In this document: positions 42,025-50,850 of the stretch, piece after piece | Position numbering within the stretch: the stretch's first letter is position 1 | How the letters are laid out: the number at the start of each line of letters is the position of its first letter | Assembly (NCBI RefSeq): GCF_937903345.1 | Contig: NZ_CALCZQ010000007.1 | Location: 106,217 to 170,216 of the forward strand | DNA: 64,000 nt | From: an uncultured Emticicia sp. | GTDB taxonomy: Bacteria > Bacteroidota > Bacteroidia > Cytophagales > Spirosomataceae | Direction of reading: 5' to 3' | The notes under the pieces: model-generated | The model's database searches: none | What the model saw: only the letters and a program-made list of their open reading frames with translations | What the model was told of the DNA's origin: nothing | Made by a program: the position numbers and the translations under genes

Positions 42025-43338
42025 ATGAGAAAACTTTTTACAAACCTTACATTTTGGGTATTAACTGCCATCGTTTGTGGTGTTTTACTTGGTCATTACA
42101 ACCCTGAATTTGCACTACATCAAATCTTTGAAAAAGGCTTCAAACAAAATCTAATTATTTCTGAATTTGAAATAAAAAATACATTCGCCGAGTTTTTAAG
42201 TAGTATATTCATCAGTTTCGTAAAACTCTTTATCAATCCAATCATTTTTCTGACAATTACACTCGGCATTATCTCAATGGGCGATTTGAAAAAAGTTGGG
42301 AAAGTAGGAGGAAAAGCACTTCTTTACTTTGAAGTTGTAACAACAATTGCTTTATTAGTTGGTGTTTTGGTTGCAAATGTCATTCGTCCCGGTGATGGCG
42401 TTGTTACCGATGCCATTAAAGTTGGTGATATTTCAAAATATACCAAAAGTGCAACTGAATTTAGTTGGCTAAAATTTTTCTTAGATAATGTAACACTCCA
42501 AGTGTTGGTTCTTGCTATTGTTTTAGGAGTTGCTTTGAGTAATTATTCTGGTCGACAAAAAGTTGTAGAATTTCTGACTCCAATTTCAAAAAAGGTATTT
42601 TGGGCTTTGCATAAAGTGATGCTTTTTGCACCAATTGGAGCATTTGGAGGAATGGCCTTCACCATTGCAAAATATGGCATTCAAACTCTTCTTCCACTCG
42701 CCAAACTGATGGGAACAGTTTATGTAACTATGGCGATTTTTGTATTCGTAGTGCTCTATTTTATATTGAAATCATATAAAATTAGTCTTTGGAAATTCCT
42801 TAAATTCATTCGTGAAGAATTACTGATTGTTCTCGGCACATCTTCTTCAGAGGCTGGCTTACCTTCATTGATGGAAAAGCTCGAAAAAATGGGTTGTTCA
42901 AAATCAGTGGTTGGATTGGTTGTACCTGCGGGTTATTCGTTCAATCTTGATGGAACAACTATTTACCTTTCGATGGCAGTTATTTTTCTGGCACAGGTTT
43001 TCAATGTTCACTTAGACATTCAACAAATTTTAACAATAATTGGCATCTTAATGGTGACATCAAAAGGAGCAGCAGGTGTAACTGGCAGTGGTTTTATTGT
43101 GCTTGCCTCAACACTTACAGCTTTAAAAGTTATTCCGGTTGAGGGTTTGGCCTTGCTTTTGGGAGTTGACAGATTCATGTCAGAAGCCCGTGCCATTACG
43201 AACTTTATTGGAAATGGTGTAGCAACCATTTGGATCTCAAATAACGAAAACGAATTCGACCGTGCTAAAATGGAAGTAGCCTTTGCTCATATTGGTGACT
43301 ATGAGGATATTATAAAAGATAACATCAAAAACAAATAA
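42025..43338 (+). CDS. Dicarboxylate/amino acid:cation symporter (DctA/GltP type)
   Basis: 437 residues, secondary transporter of the DAACS family. Characteristic parts: KLFINPIIFLTITLGIISMGDLKKVGKVG, the serine-rich hairpin GTSSSEAGLPSLMEKLEKMG near residue 270, GYSFNLDGTTIYLSMAVIFLAQ (the NxDGT motif), TSKGAAGVTGSGFIVLASTL and the late helix ALLLGVDRFMSEARAITNFIGNGVATI, where the RxxxN and D bind substrate carboxylates. TSKGAAGVTGSG is nearer to DctA (C4-dicarboxylates) than to glutamate carriers. It is followed by malic enzyme, which would use imported malate. Confidence 0.87.
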   Translation: MRKLFTNLTFWVLTAIVCGVLLGHYNPEFALHQIFEKGFKQNLIISEFEIKNTFAEFLSSIFISFVKLFINPIIFLTITLGIISMGDLKKVGKVGGKALLYFEVVTTIALLVGVLVANVIRPGDGVVTDAIKVGDISKYTKSATEFSWLKFFLDNVTLQVLVLAIVLGVALSNYSGRQKVVEFLTPISKKVFWALHKVMLFAPIGAFGGMAFTIAKYGIQTLLPLAKLMGTVYVTMAIFVFVVLYFILKSYKISLWKFLKFIREELLIVLGTSSSEAGLPSLMEKLEKMGCSKSVVGLVVPAGYSFNLDGTTIYLSMAVIFLAQVFNVHLDIQQILTIIGILMVTSKGAAGVTGSGFIVLASTLTALKVIPVEGLALLLGVDRFMSEARAITNFIGNGVATIWISNNENEFDRAKMEVAFAHIGDYEDIIKDNIKNK

Positions 43339-43461
43339 GAAACGATGCAAAAAGCTATTTTTGTCGAACAAATCAGCTCATTAATTAAAAAAGGCTTTTT
43401 TCTATAACTCTAAAAGCTTTCAGTCATACCTTCGTTACATCAAACTAATTTTATTCGAAAA

Positions 43462-45735
43462 ATGAGTAAACAAAATTTAAAAGAAGAGGCACTTCATTAC
43501 CACGCAAAAGGGCGTCCGGGTAAAATTGAAGTGATTCCTACAAAAGAGTATGCTACCCAAAAAGATTTATCTTTGGCATATTCACCCGGAGTAGCCGACC
43601 CATGTATGGCTATTTTCGATAATCCGGAAGACGTTTATAAATACACCGCAAAAGGAAATCTTGTGGCTGTCATTTCAAACGGAACCGCTGTTTTAGGTTT
43701 GGGCGATATTGGTCCAGCAGCAAGCAAGCCAGTAATGGAAGGCAAAGGACTTTTATTTAAGATTTATGCAGATATTGATGTTTTTGACATTGAGTTAAAT
43801 ACCAAAGACGTTGATGAATTTGTACGTACTGTAAAAATTTTGGAACCAACTTTTGGTGGTGTAAACCTTGAAGATATTTCAGCTCCCGAATGTTTTGAAA
43901 TCGAAGAACGACTAAAAGCAGAATTAAATATTCCAGTAATGCACGACGACCAACATGGTACTGCCATTATTTCGTCAGCTGCGTTGCTCAATGCTCTTGA
44001 ATTAGTAGAAAAAGATATTGCTCAAATAAAAATAATCATCAATGGGGCAGGTGCTTCGGCTATTTCTTGTACTCGTTTATATCATTCGTTGGGTGCTGAT
44101 AAAAAGAACATTTTCATGTTTGACAGCAAGGGTTTGATTCATCCAAGTCGCACTAATTTGGATGGAAAAAAAATAGAATTTGCGAACGATAATATGCCTG
44201 CTGAAACCACGCTTGCTGATGCATTAGTTGGAGCGGATGTATTTGTTGGGCTTTCAAAAGGAAATATCCTAAGCCAAGAAATGGTAAAATCAATGGCAAA
44301 AGATGCGATTGTTTTTGCGATGGCAAATCCGACACCAGAGATTTCGTATGAAGAAGCCATCGAAGCTCGTGAAGACATTATTATGGCAACTGGCCGTTCG
44401 GATTATCCTAATCAAGTGAATAATGTACTCGGTTTTCCTTATATTTTCCGTGGTGCTTTGGATGTTCGCTCGAAGGTTATCAACGAAGAAATGAAGTTGG
44501 CAGCCGTCAGAGCATTGGCCGATTTAGCCAAAAAACCTGTACCAGATGTCGTCAATTTAGCTTATGGCGAAACCAACCTATCGTTTAGCCGAACCTATAT
44601 CATCCCGAAGCCTGTTGACCCTCGTTTGCTCACAACCGTTGCCCCAGCGGTAGCAAAAGCAGCGATGGATAGTGGCGTGGCGAAGTTTCCGATTACAGAT
44701 TGGGAAGCTTACGATACACAATTGGCGAAACGTTTGGGACAAGACAATTCACTCAAAAAAGTCATCACAAATAAAGCAAAACTTCATCCTAAACGTGTCG
44801 TTTTTGCCGATGCCGAAAACTTAACCGTACTGAAAGCAGCCCAAGAAGTACAAGATGAAAAAATTGCAACACCCATTTTATTGGGTAATGTGGCCAAAAT
44901 CACGAAGTTACTAGAAGAAAATAATATAGACTTACCTTATGCCGAAATCATTGATTCCCGTTCTCCAGAACAGGAAGATAACTTGGCAAAATTCGGTGCA
45001 ATTTTCTACGAAAAACGTAAACGTAAAGGATATAACCATTTTGAGGCAACGCAATTGATGCGTAATCGAAATTATTTTGGTGCAATGATGGTTGAAACAG
45101 GTGAAGCAGATGCCATGATTGGTGGAATGACTCGAAATTATCCAGAAACAATCCGTCCAGCTTTGCAGATTATTGGTCGCCAAGAAGGAGTAAAAAAGGT
45201 TTCGGGAATGTATATTTTGATGAGCCGATTTGGTCCACTTTTCTTGGCCGATACAACAGTAAACTTTAATCCAACAGTTGAGGAAATCGTTGAGATTACC
45301 GAATTAGCTGCCAAAGAAGTAGAAAAATTCAATATTAAACCACGCATTGCTCTTCTTACCTACTCAAACTTCGGCAGTGCAGATGGAGAAGATGCTTTAA
45401 AAATGCAAAAAGCGGTAGCAATTTTGAAAGATAAGCACCCAAATATGGTTGTGGATGGCGAAATGCAAGCTCATTTACCATTTGATATTGATTTATTGAA
45501 AGAACAACACCCTTTCAGCGATTTGGCAGATGGACGTGCTAATACGCTAATATTTCCAAATCTTTCTTCATCAAATATTGCTTATAATATTGTGAAAGAA
45601 ATTGCCAATATTGATAAAATCGGGCCGATATTATTGGGTGTAAAAAAACCAGTTCATGTACTCCAACTCGGTAGTACAGTGCGTGAAATCGTGGATATGG
45701 TGGCCATTGCCGTTGTAGAAGCACAGGGGAAATAA
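43462..45735 (+). CDS. maeB: NADP-dependent malic enzyme with a C-terminal phosphotransacetylase-like domain
   Basis: 757-residue MaeB-type enzyme decarboxylating malate to pyruvate with NADPH formation. The N-terminal catalytic part (residues 1-420) shows LAYSPGVADPCMAI (active-site Tyr and Lys region), GNLVAVISNGTAVLGLGDIGP, HDDQHGTAIISSAALLNAL and GAGASAISC (NADP fold) and ATGRSDYPNQVNNVLGFP. The C-terminal part (about 430-757) is homologous to phosphotransacetylase (FADAENLTVLKAAQE, GMYILMSRFGPLFLADTTVN, NTLIFPNLSSSNIAYNI) and is regulatory in known MaeB proteins. It is codirectional with the dicarboxylate carrier, fitting a C4-acid use module. A terminator follows. Confidence 0.95.
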   Translation: MSKQNLKEEALHYHAKGRPGKIEVIPTKEYATQKDLSLAYSPGVADPCMAIFDNPEDVYKYTAKGNLVAVISNGTAVLGLGDIGPAASKPVMEGKGLLFKIYADIDVFDIELNTKDVDEFVRTVKILEPTFGGVNLEDISAPECFEIEERLKAELNIPVMHDDQHGTAIISSAALLNALELVEKDIAQIKIIINGAGASAISCTRLYHSLGADKKNIFMFDSKGLIHPSRTNLDGKKIEFANDNMPAETTLADALVGADVFVGLSKGNILSQEMVKSMAKDAIVFAMANPTPEISYEEAIEAREDIIMATGRSDYPNQVNNVLGFPYIFRGALDVRSKVINEEMKLAAVRALADLAKKPVPDVVNLAYGETNLSFSRTYIIPKPVDPRLLTTVAPAVAKAAMDSGVAKFPITDWEAYDTQLAKRLGQDNSLKKVITNKAKLHPKRVVFADAENLTVLKAAQEVQDEKIATPILLGNVAKITKLLEENNIDLPYAEIIDSRSPEQEDNLAKFGAIFYEKRKRKGYNHFEATQLMRNRNYFGAMMVETGEADAMIGGMTRNYPETIRPALQIIGRQEGVKKVSGMYILMSRFGPLFLADTTVNFNPTVEEIVEITELAAKEVEKFNIKPRIALLTYSNFGSADGEDALKMQKAVAILKDKHPNMVVDGEMQAHLPFDIDLLKEQHPFSDLADGRANTLIFPNLSSSNIAYNIVKEIANIDKIGPILLGVKKPVHVLQLGSTVREIVDMVAIAVVEAQGK

Positions 45736-45754
45736 GATTTCCAAAGGTAAGCTT

Positions 45755-45787
45755 AAACCTCACAGAATTTTAGTTTTCTGCGAGGTT
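45755..45787 (+). terminator. Intrinsic terminator after maeB
   Basis: AAACCTC-A-CAGAA pairs with TTCTG-C-GAGGTTT (one mismatch) around an 8-nt loop, followed by a T-tract (TTTTTGATTTT). Confidence 0.75.
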
Positions 45788-45790
45788 TTT

Positions 45791-46040
45791 GATTTTATTT
45801 ATTACTTAAAAGGCACAGAGTTACAAAGATCCTGAGGCAACCGTCGCTCGGCACAAAATACTTGTAATGAGGAAATTAAATGTCTGAATTTTTGCAAACA
45901 TTTTTTGATTATGTATAAAAAACAATGTTAGAATATAAAAAGGCACTTTTTATTCATAAATTTAGTTGTAAATCATAAATAAAGTCCATTTTCAACAAAC
46001 ACTGCAAAAATTTTAACACACCTTGAATAAAATTAAAAAA
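45791..46040. other. Non-coding stretch between maeB and the MBL-rhodanese gene
   Basis: After the maeB terminator this AT-rich stretch has no gene. It should hold the promoter of the persulfide module, but I see no full TTG-N19/20-TAnnTTTG match. Confidence 0.4.
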
Positions 46041-47453
46041 ATGAAAATAGAACAAATTTATACTGGATGCCTCGCACAAGGAGCATATTATATTGAGTCA
46101 GCTGGTGAAGTAGCCATTATTGACCCACTTCGTGAGGTACATTCTTACGTAAACAAGGCAGAGAAAAACAATGCCAAAATCAAGTATATTTTCGAGACTC
46201 ACTTTCATGCTGATTTTGTATCGGGTCATGTAGAATTGGCTCAAAAAACTGGTGCAAAAATAGTTTATGGCCCAAAAGCTACGCCATCCTTTGAGTGTAT
46301 TGTTGCCGAAGACGGACAAATTTTTGAAATAGGAAAAATCAAAATCAAGGTACTTCATACGCCTGGACACACAATGGAATCGTCGTGTTTTTTATTAATT
46401 GATGAAAATGGCATTGAAAACTGTATTTTTACAGGGGATACTTTGTTTATTGGAGACGTTGGACGCCCTGATTTGGCACAAAAATCAAATCTAAGCATCG
46501 AAGACTTGGCAGGTTATTTATATACTTCTTTACACGCAAAAATCATGACTTTGCCAGACAATTTGATCGTCTATCCTGCCCACGGTGCAGGTTCGGCATG
46601 TGGCAAAAACATGAGCAAAGAAACTTATGATACTTTAGGAAATCAGAAAAAAGTAAACTACGCTCTTCAACCACAAAGTAAAGATCAATTTATTACGGCG
46701 GTAACGGAGGGTCTTACACCTCCACCCTACTATTTCCCGAAAAATGTGATGATAAATAAAACTGGTGCAAAAACCCTTGATGATGTAAAAACGAATATTA
46801 AGGCACTTTCGCCACAAGCTTTTGAGGTCGCAGCCAACGAACTCGGTGCAGTGATGATCGATACTCGTGCTGCTCAAAATTTTAAGGATGGATTTGTACC
46901 GAATTCAATTAATATTGGGATTAAAGGCGACTTTGCTCCTTGGGTAGGCACACTCCTGACCGATATAGAGCAACCCATTTTATTCATTGCTGATGTAGAA
47001 AATATCGACGATGTAATCACTCGCCTCTCAAGAGTTGGCTATGACAATATTGTTGGATATCTTCAAGGTGGCATCGAATCTTGGATTGAAGCAGGAAAAG
47101 AAATTGATGTAATTGAATCTATTTCGGCAGAAGCCTTTGCAAAAATATATGCCGAAAATGAAGGAAAACTTATGGTAAAAGACGTAAGAAAGGAATCTGA
47201 ATATCGTGCAGAACATGTTGAAGAAGCAGACTGTGTTTCGTTGGCATATTTAAGCAATAATATGTCGGCGTTCTCAAAAGATGAAACTAATTATATACAT
47301 TGTGCAGGCGGGTATCGCTCAATGATTGCAGCATCAATCTTAAAATCTCGCGGTTTCGATAATCTAGTTGATATAGCTGGTGGCTTTGCTGCAATAGCCA
47401 AAACTGAAGTTCCACTTTCAAATTTTGTTTGCCAATCAAAATTGAAAGTCTAA
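46041..47453 (+). CDS. Persulfide dioxygenase-like MBL protein fused to two rhodanese domains
   Basis: 470 residues. The N-terminal metallo-beta-lactamase domain has HFHADFVSGH (His54, His56, Asp58, His63), LHTPGHTMESSCFLL and FTGDTLFIGDVGRPDL, the ETHE1/persulfide dioxygenase pattern that oxidises glutathione or other persulfides to sulfite. Two rhodanese domains follow. The first (about 255-350: MIDTRAAQNFKDGFVPNSIN) lacks a cysteine at the active loop (ADVENID); the second (about 360-460) has the intact loop CAGGYRS with the catalytic Cys. I start at the ATG at 46041; a TTG at 46023 is also in frame. Two YeeE/YedE genes follow, forming a sulfur module. Confidence 0.9.
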   Translation: MKIEQIYTGCLAQGAYYIESAGEVAIIDPLREVHSYVNKAEKNNAKIKYIFETHFHADFVSGHVELAQKTGAKIVYGPKATPSFECIVAEDGQIFEIGKIKIKVLHTPGHTMESSCFLLIDENGIENCIFTGDTLFIGDVGRPDLAQKSNLSIEDLAGYLYTSLHAKIMTLPDNLIVYPAHGAGSACGKNMSKETYDTLGNQKKVNYALQPQSKDQFITAVTEGLTPPPYYFPKNVMINKTGAKTLDDVKTNIKALSPQAFEVAANELGAVMIDTRAAQNFKDGFVPNSINIGIKGDFAPWVGTLLTDIEQPILFIADVENIDDVITRLSRVGYDNIVGYLQGGIESWIEAGKEIDVIESISAEAFAKIYAENEGKLMVKDVRKESEYRAEHVEEADCVSLAYLSNNMSAFSKDETNYIHCAGGYRSMIAASILKSRGFDNLVDIAGGFAAIAKTEVPLSNFVCQSKLKV

Positions 47454-47577
47454 AGAAAATAAGTAATGCTTAGGGTTGAATAAATAAAAAAGCTAAGGTC
47501 AATTTTATGCCTTACCTTTCTATAAACATCTATTTAGAAAATTTTTATCAAAAGAAAAAAGCAAAATTTTAAAAAAA

Positions 47578-48144
47578 ATGATTGAACTCATCAAACAGCC
47601 GTGGCATTGGGCAATAGCAGGCATTATGATTGGACTAACGGTGCCTACTTTGTTACTCATAGGCAATAAAACATTCGGTATTTCGTCGTCGCTTCGACAT
47701 ATATGTGCGGCTTGTTTCCCTGCTGATATTCAGTATTTTAGGTATAACTGGAAAAAAGAATTATGGAATTTGTTTTTTGTGGTTGGCGTACTTTTAGGTG
47801 GAATCATTGCGAGTCAATTTCTTTCAAATCCAAACGAATTTATTGTTAATGAAAACACGGTTAAAGACCTAAAAGCGTTGGGCCTAACAGATTTTTCTGC
47901 AATGATGCCATCAGACATTTTTAGCGTAGAAAATATTTTTACACCTAAAGGTCTAATTTTCTTAGTAATTGGTGGTCTGCTTGTCGGTTTTGGAACTCGC
48001 TATGCTGGTGGGTGTACATCTGGTCATGCAATCATGGGATTATCAAATCTACAATTGCCTTCATTAATTGCAACCATCAGCTTTATGGTTGGAGGTTTTG
48101 CCATGACGCACTTAATCATGCCTTTCATTTTTAAATTATTCTAA
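47578..48144 (+). CDS. YeeE/YedE-family membrane protein, first half
   Basis: 188 residues with about five hydrophobic helices. ICAACFPADIQYF near residue 42 and GTRYAGGCTSGHAIMGLSNLQLPSL near residue 140 are the cysteine-bearing motifs of YeeE/YedE (thiosulfate or sulfur-compound transport). The family normally has a single long protein; here it is split with the following gene, whose start is 2 nt after this stop. The placement after the MBL-rhodanese gene suggests uptake or export of thiosulfate or persulfide sulfur. Confidence 0.85.
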   Translation: MIELIKQPWHWAIAGIMIGLTVPTLLLIGNKTFGISSSLRHICAACFPADIQYFRYNWKKELWNLFFVVGVLLGGIIASQFLSNPNEFIVNENTVKDLKALGLTDFSAMMPSDIFSVENIFTPKGLIFLVIGGLLVGFGTRYAGGCTSGHAIMGLSNLQLPSLIATISFMVGGFAMTHLIMPFIFKLF

Positions 48145-48146
48145 TC

Positions 48147-48641
48147 ATGATACAAACAAACATAGATAAAACTGCCGTCGAAGAATTTGTGTGTGATGCA
48201 CACAACAATCAAGTTAAAAAAGAAAGCTTTGCCAGTAATCTCAAGTATCTACTTGTCGGAACAATCTTCGGAATTGTTTTCGTAAAAGCTGAAATCATCT
48301 CTTGGTTCAGAATTCAAGAAATGTTCCGACTACAATCATTCCACATGTACGGTGTTATCGGTACGGCAGTGATGGTTGGTCTGATTTCAGTTCAACTCAT
48401 TAAACGCTTCAATATCAAGACTTTAGCAGGTGAAATGGTTTCTATTCCTGACAAAACATTTGATAAAGGGCAAATCTACGGTGGACTCATTTTCGGACTC
48501 GGCTGGGCGATTACAGGTGCTTGTCCAGGACCATTATTTGCACAAATTGGAAGTGGTTTTTTGGCTATTTCGGTAACATTTATGAGTGCAATAGCTGGCA
48601 CTTGGCTCTACGGGGCATTCCAAAGCAAATTACCTCATTGA
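48147..48641 (+). CDS. YeeE/YedE-family membrane protein, second half (DUF6691-like)
   Basis: 164 residues with four to five helices. GLIFGLGWAITGACPGPLFAQIGSG near residue 113 carries the conserved Cys of the second half-transporter. The N-terminal 30 residues are hydrophilic. With the preceding gene it should form one transporter. Start ATG lies 2 nt after the upstream stop. A terminator follows 30 nt after its stop. Confidence 0.83.
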   Translation: MIQTNIDKTAVEEFVCDAHNNQVKKESFASNLKYLLVGTIFGIVFVKAEIISWFRIQEMFRLQSFHMYGVIGTAVMVGLISVQLIKRFNIKTLAGEMVSIPDKTFDKGQIYGGLIFGLGWAITGACPGPLFAQIGSGFLAISVTFMSAIAGTWLYGAFQSKLPH

Positions 48642-48671
48642 TAATATTGCACTATAATATTCGCACAAATT

Positions 48672-48707
48672 GAGGTTAGAAAAATAATTAGTCTAACCTC
48701 TTTTTTT
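48672..48707 (+). terminator. Intrinsic terminator after the YeeE/YedE pair
   Basis: GAGGTTAGA and TCTAACCTC form a 9-bp stem around an 11-nt loop, followed by TTTTTTT (48701-48707). It ends the sulfur module and rules out the TTG at 48709 as a likely start for the AraC gene. Confidence 0.8.
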
Positions 48708-48759
48708 ATTGCCTTTACTTCGAAAGTCAAAATTTTTGAACGAAATATTTATAGAAATC

Positions 48760-49638
48760 ATGCATAAGTCGATTCCAATCATAACTATTGAGCAACTTAA
48801 TTCGTGCGATAAAAATATCTTGATGAAACTTGATGTTCGTCGATTAGAAGACCATCTAAAAACGCTTTCATCGGCCGATTTTCCACATCGACATGATTTC
48901 TATAATCTGATTTATATTAAACAAGGAAGTGGCACGCATGATATTGACTTTAAGCGACTTATAGTTGAGCCGAATCAAATGTTTTTTATGAATGATGGTC
49001 AAGTGCATGAGTGGAATTTGAGTGCTGATACCGTCGGCTACACACTTTTTTTCAAAAAAGAATTTTACGAAGTTATCGAAAAAGGACTTTCCTTACAAGC
49101 ACTTCCTTTTTTCAATAAGAGCAATAATGATGCTCCAATGGTAGTTTTTTCGGACGAGGATTGTCTGCGAATTGAAAATCTTTTTGAGGAAATTATTATT
49201 GAATTTAAGGGCAATAAACCGCACCGAGATACGCTTATAAAGTCTTTACTGAAAATAATTTTGATTCGCTCACTTAGAATTTATCAACCACTTTTCAAAG
49301 GTGATAGCACCGACCTGAATGTATCAAAAATCAGAAGTTTTGAAATGCTCATTGAAAGGCATTTTAAAGAATACAAATCAGTCAAAGATTTTGCCTATAA
49401 ACTCAATATTACTGCCAATTATCTGAATGCCATTTGCACAAAAACCGTTGGTCGAACGGCGGGCGAACTCATCAGAGATAGAGTCGTATTGGAAGCCAAA
49501 CGCCTTTTACTCCATTCTTCAATTTCGGTTTACGAAATGTCCTATCATTTAGGCTACGACGATTGTTCGTATTTTATCAGAGTTTTTAAAAAAGATGTTG
49601 GCTCAACGCCCGAACAGTTTCGCTTAATCAACAGATAA
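48760..49638 (+). CDS. AraC-family transcriptional regulator
   Basis: About 292 residues from the ATG at 48760 (MHKSIPIITIEQL). The frame is open upstream to a TTG at 48709, but that codon abuts the terminator T-tract. The N-terminal half is a cupin-type sensor domain (FPHRHDFYNLIYIKQGSGTHDIDF, MNDGQVHEW); the C-terminal half has two helix-turn-helix units (YKSVKDFAYKLNITANYLNAICTKTVGRTAGELIRDRV and ISVYEMSYHLGYDDCSYFIRVFKKDVGSTPEQFR). It probably senses a small molecule and may control the sulfur module upstream or the small membrane gene 5 nt downstream; neither is shown by the sequence. Confidence 0.88.
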   Translation: MHKSIPIITIEQLNSCDKNILMKLDVRRLEDHLKTLSSADFPHRHDFYNLIYIKQGSGTHDIDFKRLIVEPNQMFFMNDGQVHEWNLSADTVGYTLFFKKEFYEVIEKGLSLQALPFFNKSNNDAPMVVFSDEDCLRIENLFEEIIIEFKGNKPHRDTLIKSLLKIILIRSLRIYQPLFKGDSTDLNVSKIRSFEMLIERHFKEYKSVKDFAYKLNITANYLNAICTKTVGRTAGELIRDRVVLEAKRLLLHSSISVYEMSYHLGYDDCSYFIRVFKKDVGSTPEQFRLINR

Positions 49639-49643
49639 AAAAT

Positions 49644-49859
49644 ATGAAAGCAACACTCAATAATTGGAAATTGTGGCTCGTTGTGAGCCTAACTTTAGGT
49701 TTAGCTCCGTTTGTTCCCGAACCTCATCTAATTGGCAAACTTCGCTGGCTAATGGGCGGTGCAATAGGTATGAAACCCATCGACTGGTTCGATTTAGTTC
49801 AACATGGTTTTCCGTTTGTTTTGCTTTTTAGGGCTTTATTTCTCAAATATCGCAAATAA
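49644..49859 (+). CDS. Small membrane protein downstream of the AraC regulator
   Basis: 71 residues, starting 5 nt after the AraC stop. Two hydrophobic helices (about residues 8-24, LWLVVSLTLGLAPFV, and about 53-66) flank a conserved-looking loop PEPHLIGKLRWLMGGAIGMKPIDWFD. The pattern APFVPEPH...KLRW..GGAxGMKPxDWFD seems familiar as a small conserved hypothetical protein of Bacteroidota, but I know no function. Tight spacing implies cotranscription with the regulator. Confidence 0.65.
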   Translation: MKATLNNWKLWLVVSLTLGLAPFVPEPHLIGKLRWLMGGAIGMKPIDWFDLVQHGFPFVLLFRALFLKYRK

Positions 49860-50020
49860 TAAATTTTCAACATCCGCTTTAAGATTTTTAACATATTAAT
49901 TAAATTTAATAGAGATAAAAAGTACTACACATTAAATAGAAAAGCCTATGATAAAGCGATTTATTCTACCGTAATTTGCACCGAAATCAAATTATTACAG
50001 TAAATATTAACATTTAATAT

Positions 50021-50407
50021 ATGTTTGGTAAAGGTTCGAAAGTATATAGTATTTTTGCGATGAAATGTCCAAGATGCCATGAGGGAAATGTTTTTGAAAC
50101 AAGAAACCCTTACAAGAAAATGACTGCATTAAAAGAGACTTGTCCGCATTGTGGGCTTCGCTATGAAAAAGAAATGGGTTTTTTCTTTGGAGCAATGTAT
50201 GTAAGCTACATGCTCAATATTGCATTATTTGTAACAACAATCATAGCCTACTTTGTTTTACTCGACAAATACATCAGTGGCACTTTATTGATGATTATTT
50301 ATGTATCACTAACAGCTATCTTAATGCCTGTTTATTATCGTCTTTCACGAACCATTTGGCTTAACTTTTTTAATAGTTATGCACCCGAAAAACGTGGAAC
50401 AAAATAA
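50021..50407 (+). CDS. DUF983 protein with zinc-ribbon-like head
   Basis: 128 residues. Two CxxC pairs form a zinc-ribbon-like head: CPRCHEG (near residue 13) and CPHCGLRYEKE (near residue 40), followed by GFFFGAMYVSYMLNIALF and a second hydrophobic helix. This is the DUF983 pattern, a small membrane family of unknown function. It is monocistronic, with no other clear partner. Confidence 0.85.
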   Translation: MFGKGSKVYSIFAMKCPRCHEGNVFETRNPYKKMTALKETCPHCGLRYEKEMGFFFGAMYVSYMLNIALFVTTIIAYFVLLDKYISGTLLMIIYVSLTAILMPVYYRLSRTIWLNFFNSYAPEKRGTK

Positions 50408-50850
50408 TTTTATAAATTTTTCACAATTCATAGAACAAATTATAACAAGATAAAATCAATATAAATTACAGTTATAAATTCAATAAAATATTAAGTAAGA
50501 TTTTTCCCAAAACTCGCTAAATTTTCTATATTAGCTTGTGGTATTTAAAAGATAAGCTAATAAATAAGTTTTCATTCTTAAAAAGCAGATATTTTAAAAT
50601 TATGAATTTATTAACAATCAAGATTTTATCGCTGCTGCTAATCTTCTCGAATCCTGTATCTAGTTTCATGTATTTCAGTTCCTAACTTTAGAAACAATGC
50701 ATTTTTTAGAATTATATGGATGCTTGAGCAAAAATCATCTTTTCATTTATACCAAAAATTCCATAGCTAATTTGTAACTTTGCAATCGATTTAAGTCAAA
50801 CTTTTATCTTTCTACATTTTGATGATAATTCTAAATAATAAAAACAACAA
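50408..50850. other. 443-nt intergenic region with a hairpin and a micro-ORF
   Basis: No large gene. A 9-bp inverted repeat (TATTAGCTT/AAGCTAATA) spans 50529-50562 with a 16-nt loop. It is followed by a 27-codon frame from ATG at 50602 to TAA at 50683-50685, starting MNLLTIKILSLLLIFSN, hydrophobic like a short signal or leader peptide. Whether it is translated is unknown. Confidence 0.4.
50775..50782 (+). promoter_or_regulatory. Candidate -7 box for pseB
   Basis: TAACTTTG fits TAnnTTTG and lies 68 nt before the pseB ATG. No TTG at the expected spacing. Confidence 0.45.

Noticed and set aside
48709..48759. TTG start for the AraC gene
   Set aside because: It directly follows the T-tract of the terminator at 48672-48707; the ATG at 48760 is a better start.
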